This document shows positions 1 through 6,536 of a DNA stretch of 7,348 nucleotides, in pieces; the stretch's first letter is position 1, and the number at the start of each line of letters is the position of its first letter. The stretch covers positions 1 through 7,348 of the forward strand of contig CAKTTL010000119.1 in NCBI GenBank assembly GCA_934615235.1, given 5' to 3'. Source of the stretch: an uncultured Clostridia bacterium. Its GTDB lineage: Bacteria; Bacillota; Clostridia; Christensenellales; Aristaeellaceae. The notes below the pieces were generated by a model that worked only from the letters and a program-made list of their open reading frames with translations, did no database searches and had not been told where the DNA came from. Made by a program: the position numbers and the translations under genes.

Positions 1-452
1 TAAACCTTCGATTTCCCTCCTTGAACTGACGAAAAATCCGCTCGTGCTGTCGCCTCTTCCTTTTTCAGATACACCCTGGGCAGAAGCGTTTCTTCGTATT
101 TGAGCATGCGTTCCTCGTAGCCGTCCAGCTTCCAGTCCAGCCGGGCGAGCACGGCGTTCAGTTCGTCAATGCGCGCGAGAATCTGCGCGCGCGCATCGAG
201 CAGCAGCTGCTTGCGCGCCGGGATCGTTTCCGGTCCCTGTTGGAAGAGGCGGACGTATTCTGACAGCGTCTCGATGGACACGCCCGCCGAGCGCATGCAG
301 CGGATGTATTCAACCCAGCGGCAATCCGTTTCGGAATAGTTGCGGATGCCGCCCGTCGTGCGCTGGACGGCGGGAAGAAGCCCCATGCGCTCGTAATAGC
401 GCAGCGTGTCGGGCGTGAGTCCGTATTTCTGAGCGACTTCGGCAATCGTCAT
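1..452 (-). CDS. MerR-family transcriptional regulator, AdhR/NmlR-like (3' end at window edge)
   Basis: DNA-binding regulator of the MerR family, reading from ATG at 452 toward position 1. 150 codons are visible; the next codon begins TA at the very edge, so it is either the stop (TAA/TAG) or Tyr. The N-terminal winged helix-turn-helix is clear: MTIAEVAQKYGLTPDTLRYY at residues 1-20, then ERMGLLP (21-27) and GGIRNY (34-39). A long dimerisation helix covers about residues 78-125. The stretch WVEYIRCMRSAGVSIETL (46-63) closely resembles, from memory, Bacillus subtilis AdhR, including a cysteine at residue 52. In AdhR and NmlR, a conserved cysteine here responds to aldehydes or thiol stress. The protein lacks the C-terminal Cys/His metal loop of ZntR or CueR. 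A GGAGG lies 8 nt before the ATG, and the start is 14 nt after the reductase stop, so the two genes are probably cotranscribed and autoregulated through the dyad at 1499-1514. Inducer identity is inferred. Confidence 0.9.
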   Translation of the reverse strand, partial: MTIAEVAQKYGLTPDTLRYYERMGLLPAVQRTTGGIRNYSETDCRWVEYIRCMRSAGVSIETLSEYVRLFQQGPETIPARKQLLLDARAQILARIDELNAVLARLDWKLDGYEERMLKYEETLLPRVYLKKEEATARADFSSVQGGKSKV

Positions 453-466
453 GGCGCGATCCTCCG

Positions 467-1444
467 TTATTTTTCGGGCGCGGGTTCCGCGCCTGAAATT
501 TTATGCGGGACGTAGGGTTCTTCCAGGAAGGCGACGTCCTCGGGCGTGAGGCGGATTTGCAGCGCCCCCGCCGCTTCTTCGAGATGTTCCGGCCGCGTCG
601 CGCCGATTACGGGCGCGGCTACGCCTTTTGCATAATGCCATGCCAGTGCGATCTGCGCCATCGTCGCGCCATATTTTTCGGCCAGCGAATGGACGCGCAG
701 GACGATGGGCGTATCCTGGCTGCGCGTGCCGTCGTAGGTTTCGGCGGCGGTTTTGTCGGTGCGGCTGCGCAGGGTGTCCGCGTCCCAGCCGGGGCGGGCG
801 AGCCTGCCTGCGGCCAGCGGGCAGTAAGGCGTGCGCGAAACGTGCATCTGTTCGCAGACGGGGATCAGCTCGCGCTCGTCCTCGCGGTAGAGCAGGTTGT
901 AGTGGTTCTGCATGGAAACGAACTTCGTCCAGCCGTTGCGCTCGGCGGCGAGCTGCATGTTGTAAAACTGATAGCCGTACATGGCCGACGCGCCCAGCGC
1001 GCGCACCTTGCCGGCCCGGACGAGGCTGTCGAGGGTTTCCATGGTTTCTTCAATGGGCGTGGTATAATCGAAGCGGTGGATGATATACAGATCGACGTAG
1101 TCGGTGCCAAGCCGCCGGAGAGAGCCGTCGATTTCGCGCAGGATCGCCTCGCGGGAGAGATGACCCTCGTTAAAATAAACCTTTGTCGCCAGCACGATCT
1201 GATCGCGCCGGGCCAGCTTTTTCAGCGCGCGGGCAAGGTATGTTTCGCTGGTGCCGAGGGAGTAGGTGTTGGCCGTATCGAAAAAGTTGATGTTCAGATC
1301 GAGCGCGCGCCGGACGACGGCTTCGCTTGCGTCGGGGTCGAGCGTCCAGTCGAACATTTTCTTCGCACGGTCGCCAAAGCTCATGCAGCCGACGCAAACG
1401 CGGGAGACGGTCAGATTGGAAGCGCCAAGTTTCGTATACTCCAC
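467..1444 (-). CDS. Aldo/keto reductase
   Basis: Cytosolic NAD(P)H-dependent aldo/keto reductase of 325 residues, a normal length for the family, expected to reduce aldehydes or ketones to alcohols as a TIM-barrel monomer. The catalytic tetrad is complete: Asp56 and Tyr61 in FDTANTYSLG (54-64 with surrounding residues), Lys88 in LATKVYF, and His123 in YIIHRFD. The N-terminal KLGASNLTVSRVCVGCMSFG (5-24) is the usual first strand. The start codon is GTG at 1444-1442, chosen because the next Met (residue 21) would remove the first barrel strand and because AGGAGG lies 10 nt upstream of the GTG. The gene heads a two-gene unit with the MerR regulator just downstream. The substrate cannot be read from sequence; the AdhR-like partner suggests a reactive carbonyl, but a sugar or other aldehyde remains possible. 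Confidence 0.93.
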   Translation of the reverse strand: MEYTKLGASNLTVSRVCVGCMSFGDRAKKMFDWTLDPDASEAVVRRALDLNINFFDTANTYSLGTSETYLARALKKLARRDQIVLATKVYFNEGHLSREAILREIDGSLRRLGTDYVDLYIIHRFDYTTPIEETMETLDSLVRAGKVRALGASAMYGYQFYNMQLAAERNGWTKFVSMQNHYNLLYREDERELIPVCEQMHVSRTPYCPLAAGRLARPGWDADTLRSRTDKTAAETYDGTRSQDTPIVLRVHSLAEKYGATMAQIALAWHYAKGVAAPVIGATRPEHLEEAAGALQIRLTPEDVAFLEEPYVPHKISGAEPAPEK

Positions 1445-1471
1445 GGCGGATATTCCTCCTGCAAAGATCTG

Positions 1472-1520
1472 ATTCTATCATATACACTGGCATATACGCT
1501 GGAGTTCGCTTCAGGTCAAG
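1472..1520 (-). promoter_or_regulatory. MerR-type promoter/operator of the reductase-merR unit
   Basis: On the minus strand CTTGACC (1520-1514) supplies a -35 box, TTGACC. It is followed directly by an imperfect dyad, CTGAAG-CGAA-CTCCAG (1514-1499, 5 of 6 arm pairs, N4 centre). Two -10 choices follow: TATATG with a 17-bp spacer (1496-1491), or TATGCC with the 19-bp spacer typical of MerR-activated promoters (1494-1489). A separate extended -10, TGATAGAAT (1480-1472), sits further down without a clear -35. The dyad lying between -35 and -10 is the standard MerR-family arrangement, and the adjacent MerR gene is the natural binder. The -35 box includes the TGA stop (1518-1516) of the alpha-galactosidase gene. 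The match to the architecture is seen; binding is inferred. Confidence 0.68.
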
Positions 1521-3507
1521 CGTTCCGGGGAATTTTTTTCGCCTGATAAAAATAGAGCTTTGCGACGTTTGCGCCGGGAATTTCGATTTTCAGGCCGCAG
1601 GCGGCCAGTTCGCTTCCCGCGGCTTCGAAGGTTTCGCCGTTGTCCGCGTCGGTGAAGACGTAGGTTTTGCAGCCGTCCAGCCCGCGCAGCGGAAACGCAG
1701 CCGCCGTGTACGGCGATGAGGCGCGCTTGAAAACCTGCACAATGCCGTCCTCCTGCCCGGGACGGTTGTATTGCACGGCAAGCCATGCGCCTTTGAGGTC
1801 CGTCGCGTCCGTGAGCGGATACAGATCGGCCGAGAAATACGGCCGCACGCGCAGGTATTCCGCGCCGTACTGGCGCAGCCAGTCCAAAAGAGCGGGATTC
1901 TCGCCGAAAGCGCTTCGCTCGGAGTAGCAGTAGTTCGTCGTCAGGCCGCCTGCGTAAACGCTGCGGATGCGGTAGGAGCCGCCCCATTCGCGCCCGGAAC
2001 CCGTGCCGGAATACGGCATCCAGGAGCCGAAGCCGAGATGGTGCGCCTGCGTGCCCTCGATGGGGAAATTGGCGCTGCACTGGAAATCGCTGCGCCACAG
2101 GGGTACGCTGCGCCGCAGCGTTTCGATATCGATCCGCCGTCCGCCGCTGGCGCAGTTATCGATGAGCAGATGCGGGAATTTTTCCAGCAGCGCGTCCCAG
2201 AGGCGGTAAAGGCCCATGATGTGCTTGATTTCGGCAATGCCGCGGCGGTCGTCCGCGTCGGCGGCGCGCCAGTATTTGAGCGGGGAGAAGTTGAAATCCT
2301 GCCGGTAGCAGTCGACGCGCAGCGTCTCGATCACGTTGGAAAGCGTGTTGAAGCAATACCGCCACGCCTCTTCGTTGCCGAGGTTGAGCAGGACGCTCAC
2401 GTCCCGCCCGTCGGGCGAAACGAGGAAATAATCCGGGTGCTCGCGCACGGCGGGCATGCCGCGGACGGCGCGCTCCGGCTCGAACCAGAGGATGAATTTC
2501 ATCCCGGCCTCTTCGATGGCCTGACGCACCTGCAAAAGCCCGTCGGGATGATGGTTGGGATTTACGCGCCAGTCGCCCGCCTGCATCCACCAGTCGCCTT
2601 CGAATTCGTCCGGGCTTTCCTTGTCGGACGCGCCGTGCCAGCCAGCGTCCATCCAGATATACTCGAAGGGCAGCCTGTTTTTGCGAATCGTTTCAATGCG
2701 CTCGATCATGCCCTTTGTGCTCATGCCGCCCCAGAGGCTGGCGCACAGAGGCAGCTTGTTCGGACGGCCCTGCGAGCCGACGAGCGAGAAACGCGCCTTA
2801 ACGAGCCTGCGCCATTGATTCTGGGAATCGATCACATCGCCCGTATAGCGCATGAGGACGAACGAAGAGGTGCGGATTTTTTCGCCGGGGTAAAGGCGGA
2901 AATGCGTGTCTTCGATTTTTGTTTTGACCGCGACGGAATCCTCGCTGCGGGCGATGGAGCAGTTCCATTGTCCCGTCCATCCGATGGCGAAAATTACGCC
3001 CTGATTCTGCCGGAAAATGTTGAAAAACGGCGCGGTTCCGTCGGACGAACGGCCGCCGTCGCATTTATAATGCCGGACGTTGCCGGGATAGATATGGCGG
3101 ACGTAGCGGTTATCGAAGAACTCGTCCGCATTACAGGCGAATTCGTCGCTTTTCCAGACGGAACCGGCCGGCGAGTAGATCTTCATGTCCTTTTCCGCGT
3201 CGGGAATATAGGCGCTGGCGCGCAGGGGTTCGTCGTGCGCGAAGGGCAGCTCGATATCGCAGTCGTATACTTCCGAGAGGATGCCGCTGGGCGCGTCTCC
3301 GGTGTTTTCAAACCAGGTAACCCATTCATATGCGTCGAATTCCGGATATTCCCGGAGGATGTTCGTCGCCTTGAGACCGTCGGGAAGCGTGTACTCGGAG
3401 ACGAGACCGTCTCCGCGCCGCTCCGTGCGGATGGCGGGGTTCAGGCTCCAGAAGCTGAGACCGTTATATAAAAACGAAAAACGCTGAGAATCTTCTGTGA
3501 ACGCCAT
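1516..3507 (-). CDS. Alpha-galactosidase, glycoside hydrolase family 36
   Basis: Retaining GH36 hydrolase of 663 residues that should release terminal alpha-linked galactose from melibiose/raffinose-type sugars. There is no signal peptide, so it acts in the cytoplasm on imported oligosaccharides. An N-terminal beta-sandwich spans roughly residues 1-245, the TIM barrel 250-545, and a C-terminal beta domain 560-663. Barrel motifs are YIWMDAGWHG (283-292), ILWFEPERA (339-347), the nucleophile segment DCYRQDFNFSPLKYW (399-413) with Asp404, and NCASGGRRID (451-460) leading to LWRSD (470-474) with Asp474 as acid/base. The nucleophile motif reads RQDFN where many GH36 enzymes have KWDxN; this looks like a subgroup feature, so alpha-N-acetylgalactosaminidase activity cannot be excluded. 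ATG at 3507 has AAGGAG 7 nt upstream. The gene lies 72 nt downstream of galK in the same direction, fitting galactose supply to the Leloir pathway. No galactoside transporter is in view. Confidence 0.93.
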   Translation of the reverse strand: MAFTEDSQRFSFLYNGLSFWSLNPAIRTERRGDGLVSEYTLPDGLKATNILREYPEFDAYEWVTWFENTGDAPSGILSEVYDCDIELPFAHDEPLRASAYIPDAEKDMKIYSPAGSVWKSDEFACNADEFFDNRYVRHIYPGNVRHYKCDGGRSSDGTAPFFNIFRQNQGVIFAIGWTGQWNCSIARSEDSVAVKTKIEDTHFRLYPGEKIRTSSFVLMRYTGDVIDSQNQWRRLVKARFSLVGSQGRPNKLPLCASLWGGMSTKGMIERIETIRKNRLPFEYIWMDAGWHGASDKESPDEFEGDWWMQAGDWRVNPNHHPDGLLQVRQAIEEAGMKFILWFEPERAVRGMPAVREHPDYFLVSPDGRDVSVLLNLGNEEAWRYCFNTLSNVIETLRVDCYRQDFNFSPLKYWRAADADDRRGIAEIKHIMGLYRLWDALLEKFPHLLIDNCASGGRRIDIETLRRSVPLWRSDFQCSANFPIEGTQAHHLGFGSWMPYSGTGSGREWGGSYRIRSVYAGGLTTNYCYSERSAFGENPALLDWLRQYGAEYLRVRPYFSADLYPLTDATDLKGAWLAVQYNRPGQEDGIVQVFKRASSPYTAAAFPLRGLDGCKTYVFTDADNGETFEAAGSELAACGLKIEIPGANVAKLYFYQAKKIPRNA

Positions 3508-3530
3508 CGCTTTTCTCCTTTGCGATTGAT

Positions 3531-3564
3531 AAAAGCAGGGAGACGGACGAATCTGCCTCCCTGC
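3531..3564 (-). terminator. Hairpin between galK and the alpha-galactosidase gene (terminator, attenuator or mRNA processing element)
   Basis: In the minus-strand transcript, GCAGGGAG (3564-3557) pairs perfectly with CTCCCTGC (3542-3535). The interior can continue as GCAGA against TCCGT, with one G.U pair and one A/C mismatch, closed by a TTCG tetraloop. The helix is followed by TTTTATC, a short U tract. This would fit an intrinsic terminator of modest strength placed 16 nt after the galK stop. It lies inside a same-strand gene pair and I see no good promoter after it, so partial read-through, attenuation or transcript stabilisation are equally possible. Confidence 0.6.
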
Positions 3565-3579
3565 GCCTGTATTGTGTTT

Positions 3580-4818
3580 TTACAGCTTTACTTCCGCCGC
3601 GCCGACGGGGCGAATCTGCAGCGGCACGCAAGCGCCCTTGCCGAAGACGGCGTCCAGCTTCTCGCGGTATTCGGGCATTTTCGCATGCGGCACAAAGGCG
3701 AGGATCGTCCCGGCGAAGCCGCCGCCGTGCACGCGCCACGCGCCGCCGCAATCCTTGAGGATGCGCGCGGTCAGCGCCAGCGCGATGGCGAGCGACTGCT
3801 CTTTTTCCGTAGCGTAGATGTTCTGCAGCAGCTTCCAGCTGCTCTCGCCGGATTCGATCACCAGCTGCAGGAAGCGGGGGAGATCGTCGTTCTTGAGCGC
3901 CTCGACCTGCTGCGGTACGCGCGCGTTTTCATCGAAGAAGTGCATCGCGCGCAGAATGGCGCGGTCGCTCACCTTGCCGTAAAGCTCCGGAAGCTTCGCG
4001 TAGAACGCTTCCGCCGAAACGGGACGCAGATGTTCTTCGCCGAAGAAAGCGGCGACTTCGCGCATTTCGCGCGGAATGGCGGCGTATGCGTCGGTCAGGT
4101 CGTCGTGGCTCGAGCCGGTGCCGATGATCGCCAGCTCATAGCCTTTTGCGGCGAAATCGTAGTTCAGCGCCTCGATTTTTGCTTCCGGCTTTTCAAAGTC
4201 GATCGCGACCATGCCGCCCACGGAGCTGGCCGTCTGATCCATCAGGCCGCTGGGCTTGCCGAAGAAATTGTTTTCGGATTTCTGCGCGATGCGCGCGCTC
4301 AGCGCGGCGTCCAGATCGCCGGCGTTGAACAGGCAGTCGAAAATCTTGTTGATCAGAATTTCAAACGCGGCGGACGAGGAAAGCCCGGAGCCGCTGAAAA
4401 CGGTCGAGGTCACCGTCGCGTCGAAGCCGCCGACGGCGAAACCCGCTTCGCGCATATAAGCGGCGCAGCCGCGGATAATCCCGGCCGTCGTGCCGATTTC
4501 TTCCGGCACGGGCGTCAGGTTTGAAAGGTCCACGCGGATGGGCGCGTAGCCCTCGCTGTGAATGTTCACGACGCTGCCGCCGTTTTCGCGCGCGGCGGCG
4601 ATGGTGTCGAGGTTCACGGACGCGGCCAGCACGCGGCCGAACTGATGATCCGTGTGGTTGCCGCTGATTTCGGTGCGGCCCGGTGCGGAGAAGAAGCGCG
4701 GAGCGCCCTGCGCGGGAAACGCCTCGGCGAAGCGCCTGGCCAGATTGTTATACCGTTCGGTCTGCGCGGCGACGTTTTCCTCGCCGTAGAGCAGCGCCAG
4801 ATCTGCGTAATTTTTCAT
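3580..4818 (-). CDS. galK: Galactokinase
   Basis: Cytosolic GHMP-family kinase that converts alpha-D-galactose and ATP to galactose-1-phosphate, the first committed Leloir step. The protein has 412 residues, slightly longer than the usual 380-395. The galactokinase signature is at residues 45-59 (APGRTEISGNHTDHQ; Arg48, His55, Asp57). The ATP-binding GHMP loop is SGSGLSSSAA at 142-151, the catalytic Asp194 sits in GLMDQ (191-195), and motif 3 is HGGGFAG at 364-370. The first motif has Asn54 where E. coli and human enzymes have Glu in GEHTD; GNHTDH is, from memory, common in clostridial homologues. The ATG at 4818 is chosen because GGAGGG lies 6 nt upstream. The frame stays open to 4968, but that extension runs into the control region and gives an AT-rich, non-homologous leader. 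The gene is divergent from galT and precedes the alpha-galactosidase gene. Confidence 0.96.
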   Translation of the reverse strand: MKNYADLALLYGEENVAAQTERYNNLARRFAEAFPAQGAPRFFSAPGRTEISGNHTDHQFGRVLAASVNLDTIAAARENGGSVVNIHSEGYAPIRVDLSNLTPVPEEIGTTAGIIRGCAAYMREAGFAVGGFDATVTSTVFSGSGLSSSAAFEILINKIFDCLFNAGDLDAALSARIAQKSENNFFGKPSGLMDQTASSVGGMVAIDFEKPEAKIEALNYDFAAKGYELAIIGTGSSHDDLTDAYAAIPREMREVAAFFGEEHLRPVSAEAFYAKLPELYGKVSDRAILRAMHFFDENARVPQQVEALKNDDLPRFLQLVIESGESSWKLLQNIYATEKEQSLAIALALTARILKDCGGAWRVHGGGFAGTILAFVPHAKMPEYREKLDAVFGKGACVPLQIRPVGAAEVKL

Positions 4819-4844
4819 GTTTATCCCTCCGTTTCTGCTATCTA

Positions 4845-4860
4845 CCATTTTTCCATTTTT
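4845..4860. repeat. Tandem CCATTTTT repeat, with TTTTCCATT recurring 56 bp away
   Basis: The octamer CCATTTTT occurs twice head to tail (4845-4852 and 4853-4860). The overlapping word TTTTCCATT (4849-4857) appears again at 4905-4913, just before and overlapping the galT -35 box. Repeated words at both promoters of a divergent pair could be activator sites, but in AT-rich spacer DNA short T-rich repeats also arise by chance. Confidence 0.35.
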
Positions 4861-4875
4861 GGCCTTTTTTGTCAA
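4847..4875 (-). promoter_or_regulatory. Predicted galK promoter
   Basis: A perfect -35 box TTGACA (4875-4870) is followed by a 17-bp spacer and AAAAAT (4852-4847, 4 of 6 to TATAAT). Transcription would start near 4840 and leave a leader of about 22 nt that includes the galK GGAGGG. The -35 is convincing; the -10 is weak, which would fit a promoter needing an activator. The spacer and -10 lie in the tandem CCATTTTT repeat (plus-strand sense). Confidence 0.55.
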
Positions 4876-4911
4876 TACACAATGAATCTTCAGAATATAG
4901 ACGATTTTCCA

Positions 4912-4940
4912 TTGCCGAAAGCATTTTCTCTTATTATACT
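4912..4940 (+). promoter_or_regulatory. Predicted galT promoter
   Basis: TTGCCG (4912-4917, 4 of 6 to TTGACA), a 17-bp spacer and TATACT (4935-4940, 5 of 6 to TATAAT). Initiation near 4947 would place the GGAGGGG ribosome binding site (4948-4954) almost at the 5' end, giving a leader of only about 14 nt. A weaker upstream alternative is TTGTCA (4869-4874) with GAATAT (4893-4898), overlapping the galK -35 on the other strand. Confidence 0.5.
4917..4928. promoter_or_regulatory. Candidate LacI/GalR-family or CcpA (cre-like) operator
   Basis: GAAAGCATTTTC matches the LacI-family half-site pattern GAAA-N-CG-N-TTTC at all positions except the central G. Against the full cre consensus it has about three mismatches, at both ends and the centre. 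It occupies the spacer between the galT -35 and -10 boxes, where a bound repressor would block polymerase. No LacI-family gene lies in the window, so the binder, if any, is encoded elsewhere. Confidence 0.35.
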
Positions 4941-4960
4941 CAAAAGCGGAGGGGATATAT

Positions 4961-6478
4961 ATGTTCAATCGTCTGCTGGATTTTGCTGTGGCTCACGGCC
5001 TGCTGGCCGAAGAAGACCGCGATTTTGCGCGCAACGCGCTGCTGGAGGCGTTCAACCTCGTCGCTCCGCCCGCCGACGAAGCCGAAGAGAACGCGCCGCT
5101 GCCCGAGACGGTCGGCCCGGTTCTCGCGCCGCTGGCGGATTACGCCGCCGCGCACGGAATCATCGAAGACACACCCTACGACCGCGACCGCTTCGGCGAT
5201 CATCTGATCAGCCTCATTCTGCCGATGCCGTCGCTCGTCTCCAGGCGTTTCCATGAAATTTACGACGCGCAGGGCGCGGAAGCGGCGACCGACTGGTTCT
5301 ACGCCTTCTGCCGCGCGTCCAACGCCATTCACGTCGACGCGATCCGGAAGAATATCGGCTATTTCGCGCCCTCGTCCTATGGGACGCTGGAAATTACCAT
5401 CAACCTTTCCAAGCCGGAAAAGGATCCGCGCGAAATCGCCCGCCAGAAGGCGATGCCGTCCGTCGGGTATCCCAAGTGCATGCTCTGCGTGGAAAACGAG
5501 GGGTATGCCGGCCGGCCGGGCTATCCCACGCATGAAACGCTGCGCACGGTGCGCATTTCAATGTGCGGCGCGCCGTGGCGGCTGCAGTATTCGCCGTACA
5601 GCTATTATTCCGAGCATTGCATCGTGCTCAATGAAAAGCACGTGCCCATGGCCATCACGAAGGAAACCTTCTCCCTGCTGGAGGATTTCGTCGATCAGTT
5701 CCCGGCGTATTTCCTTGGCAGCAACGCCGATCTGCCGATCGTCGGCGGCTCCATCCTCAGCCATAATCATTTCCAGGGCGGGCGCCATACGTTCCCCATC
5801 GACAATGCGCCGGTGACGAAATGGTTCACGCATCCGGATTTCCCGCGCGTACGCGCGGGAATTGTCCGCTGGCCGATGACCTGCCTGGAAGCGCAGAGCG
5901 AGGACGCTGAAGCGCTGACCGCCTTCTGCGACGCGATGCTCCGCTTCTGGCGCGGCTACGACGACGCGTCCGCCGGCGTGCTGCACGAAACGGAGGGCCA
6001 GCCGCATAACACCATCACGCCCATCGCGCGCAAGGAGGGCGGCGTTTACCGCATGAAGCTCGTCCTGCGCAACAACCGCACGGATGACGAAAACCCGCTG
6101 GGCATCTTCCATCCGCATGCAAACCTGCATCACATCAAGCGCGAGAATATCGGCCTGATCGAGGTGATGGGTCTGTTCATCCTGCCGGGCCGCCTGCAGA
6201 GCGAACTGGCCGGGCTGGAGGGCTATCTCACCGGGGAAAAGCCGCTCGTGCAGCCTGAGGAGAACGATCCGCTCTTCAAGCATTACGAATGGATGCAAAC
6301 CGTCGTCGCCGCGCACGGCGCGAATCATACCGCTGACGAGGCCAAAGAGATTCTCCGGCAGGAGCTTTGCACGGTCTGCTCGCACGTTCTCGAAGACGCG
6401 GGCGTTTTCAAACTCGACGCGGAAGGGCAGGCCGCTTTCGAACGGTTCCTGGGCGCGTTTGGAATGAAGGAAGAATAA
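4961..6478 (+). CDS. galT: UDP-glucose--hexose-1-phosphate uridylyltransferase, class II
   Basis: Cytosolic nucleotidyltransferase that exchanges galactose-1-phosphate with UDP-glucose to give UDP-galactose and glucose-1-phosphate. At 505 residues it matches the long class II enzymes of Firmicutes (about 490-510), not the 350-residue HPH-type class I enzymes. The class II active-site segment GGSILSHNHFQGGRHTFPID spans 262-281; by analogy with class I the nucleophile is probably His270. Other recognisable blocks are AIHVDAIRKNIGYFAPSSYG (122-141), MPSVGYPKCMLCVENEGYAG (165-184), YYSEHCIVLN (215-224) and IFHPHANLHHIKRENIGLIE (382-401). Pairs Cys173/Cys176 and Cys470/Cys473 are present; metal binding is not shown. 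The ATG at 4961 has GGAGGGG 6 nt upstream. It diverges from galK and ends 18 nt before a strong hairpin terminator, so it is a single-gene unit. Confidence 0.96.
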   Translation: MFNRLLDFAVAHGLLAEEDRDFARNALLEAFNLVAPPADEAEENAPLPETVGPVLAPLADYAAAHGIIEDTPYDRDRFGDHLISLILPMPSLVSRRFHEIYDAQGAEAATDWFYAFCRASNAIHVDAIRKNIGYFAPSSYGTLEITINLSKPEKDPREIARQKAMPSVGYPKCMLCVENEGYAGRPGYPTHETLRTVRISMCGAPWRLQYSPYSYYSEHCIVLNEKHVPMAITKETFSLLEDFVDQFPAYFLGSNADLPIVGGSILSHNHFQGGRHTFPIDNAPVTKWFTHPDFPRVRAGIVRWPMTCLEAQSEDAEALTAFCDAMLRFWRGYDDASAGVLHETEGQPHNTITPIARKEGGVYRMKLVLRNNRTDDENPLGIFHPHANLHHIKRENIGLIEVMGLFILPGRLQSELAGLEGYLTGEKPLVQPEENDPLFKHYEWMQTVVAAHGANHTADEAKEILRQELCTVCSHVLEDAGVFKLDAEGQAAFERFLGAFGMKEE

Positions 6479-6490
6479 GGGGAATGAAAA

Positions 6491-6536
6491 GAACTGCGTC
6501 CCGTCGCGAATTGAGACGGGACGCGGTTTTGCGTTT
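6491..6536 (+). terminator. Intrinsic terminator after galT, probably bidirectional
   Basis: GCGTCCCGTC (6496-6505) and GACGGGACGC (6515-6524) form a perfect 10-bp stem with a 9-nt loop. The stem can be extended by pairing AACT with GGTTTT-side bases, and GGTTTTGCGTTT follows. On the minus strand the same stem is followed by AGTTCTTTTC, so it could also stop transcripts from the convergent DUF6398 gene. Confidence 0.85.

Noticed and set aside
503..1546. Long plus-strand open frame of 347 codons opposite the aldo/keto reductase
   Set aside because: It mirrors a complete reductase with an intact catalytic tetrad, has no ribosome binding site of note, and its arginine/valine/glycine-rich translation is typical of antisense frames in GC-rich DNA.
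1771..3471. Plus-strand open frame of 566 codons opposite the alpha-galactosidase gene
   Set aside because: The minus strand encodes a full GH36 enzyme with ordered motifs; the plus frame resembles no family and arises from GC-biased third positions.
3520..4524. Plus-strand open frame of 334 codons opposite galK
   Set aside because: Antisense shadow of a complete galactokinase.
4933..4938. Perfect TATAAT on the minus strand as a galK -10 box
   Set aside because: No acceptable -35 lies 16-18 bp upstream (best is TATATA); TTGAAC in galT is 24 bp away. It is probably a by-product of the overlapping plus-strand TATACT.
4819..4968. Upstream in-frame extension of galK by 50 codons
   Set aside because: The extension covers the promoters and has no homologous look, while ATG at 4818 has a well-spaced GGAGGG.
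4940..6385. Two minus-strand open frames opposite galT (4940-5533 and 5558-6385)
   Set aside because: Both are antisense to a complete class II GalT and lack recognisable motifs; the first also crosses the galT promoter.
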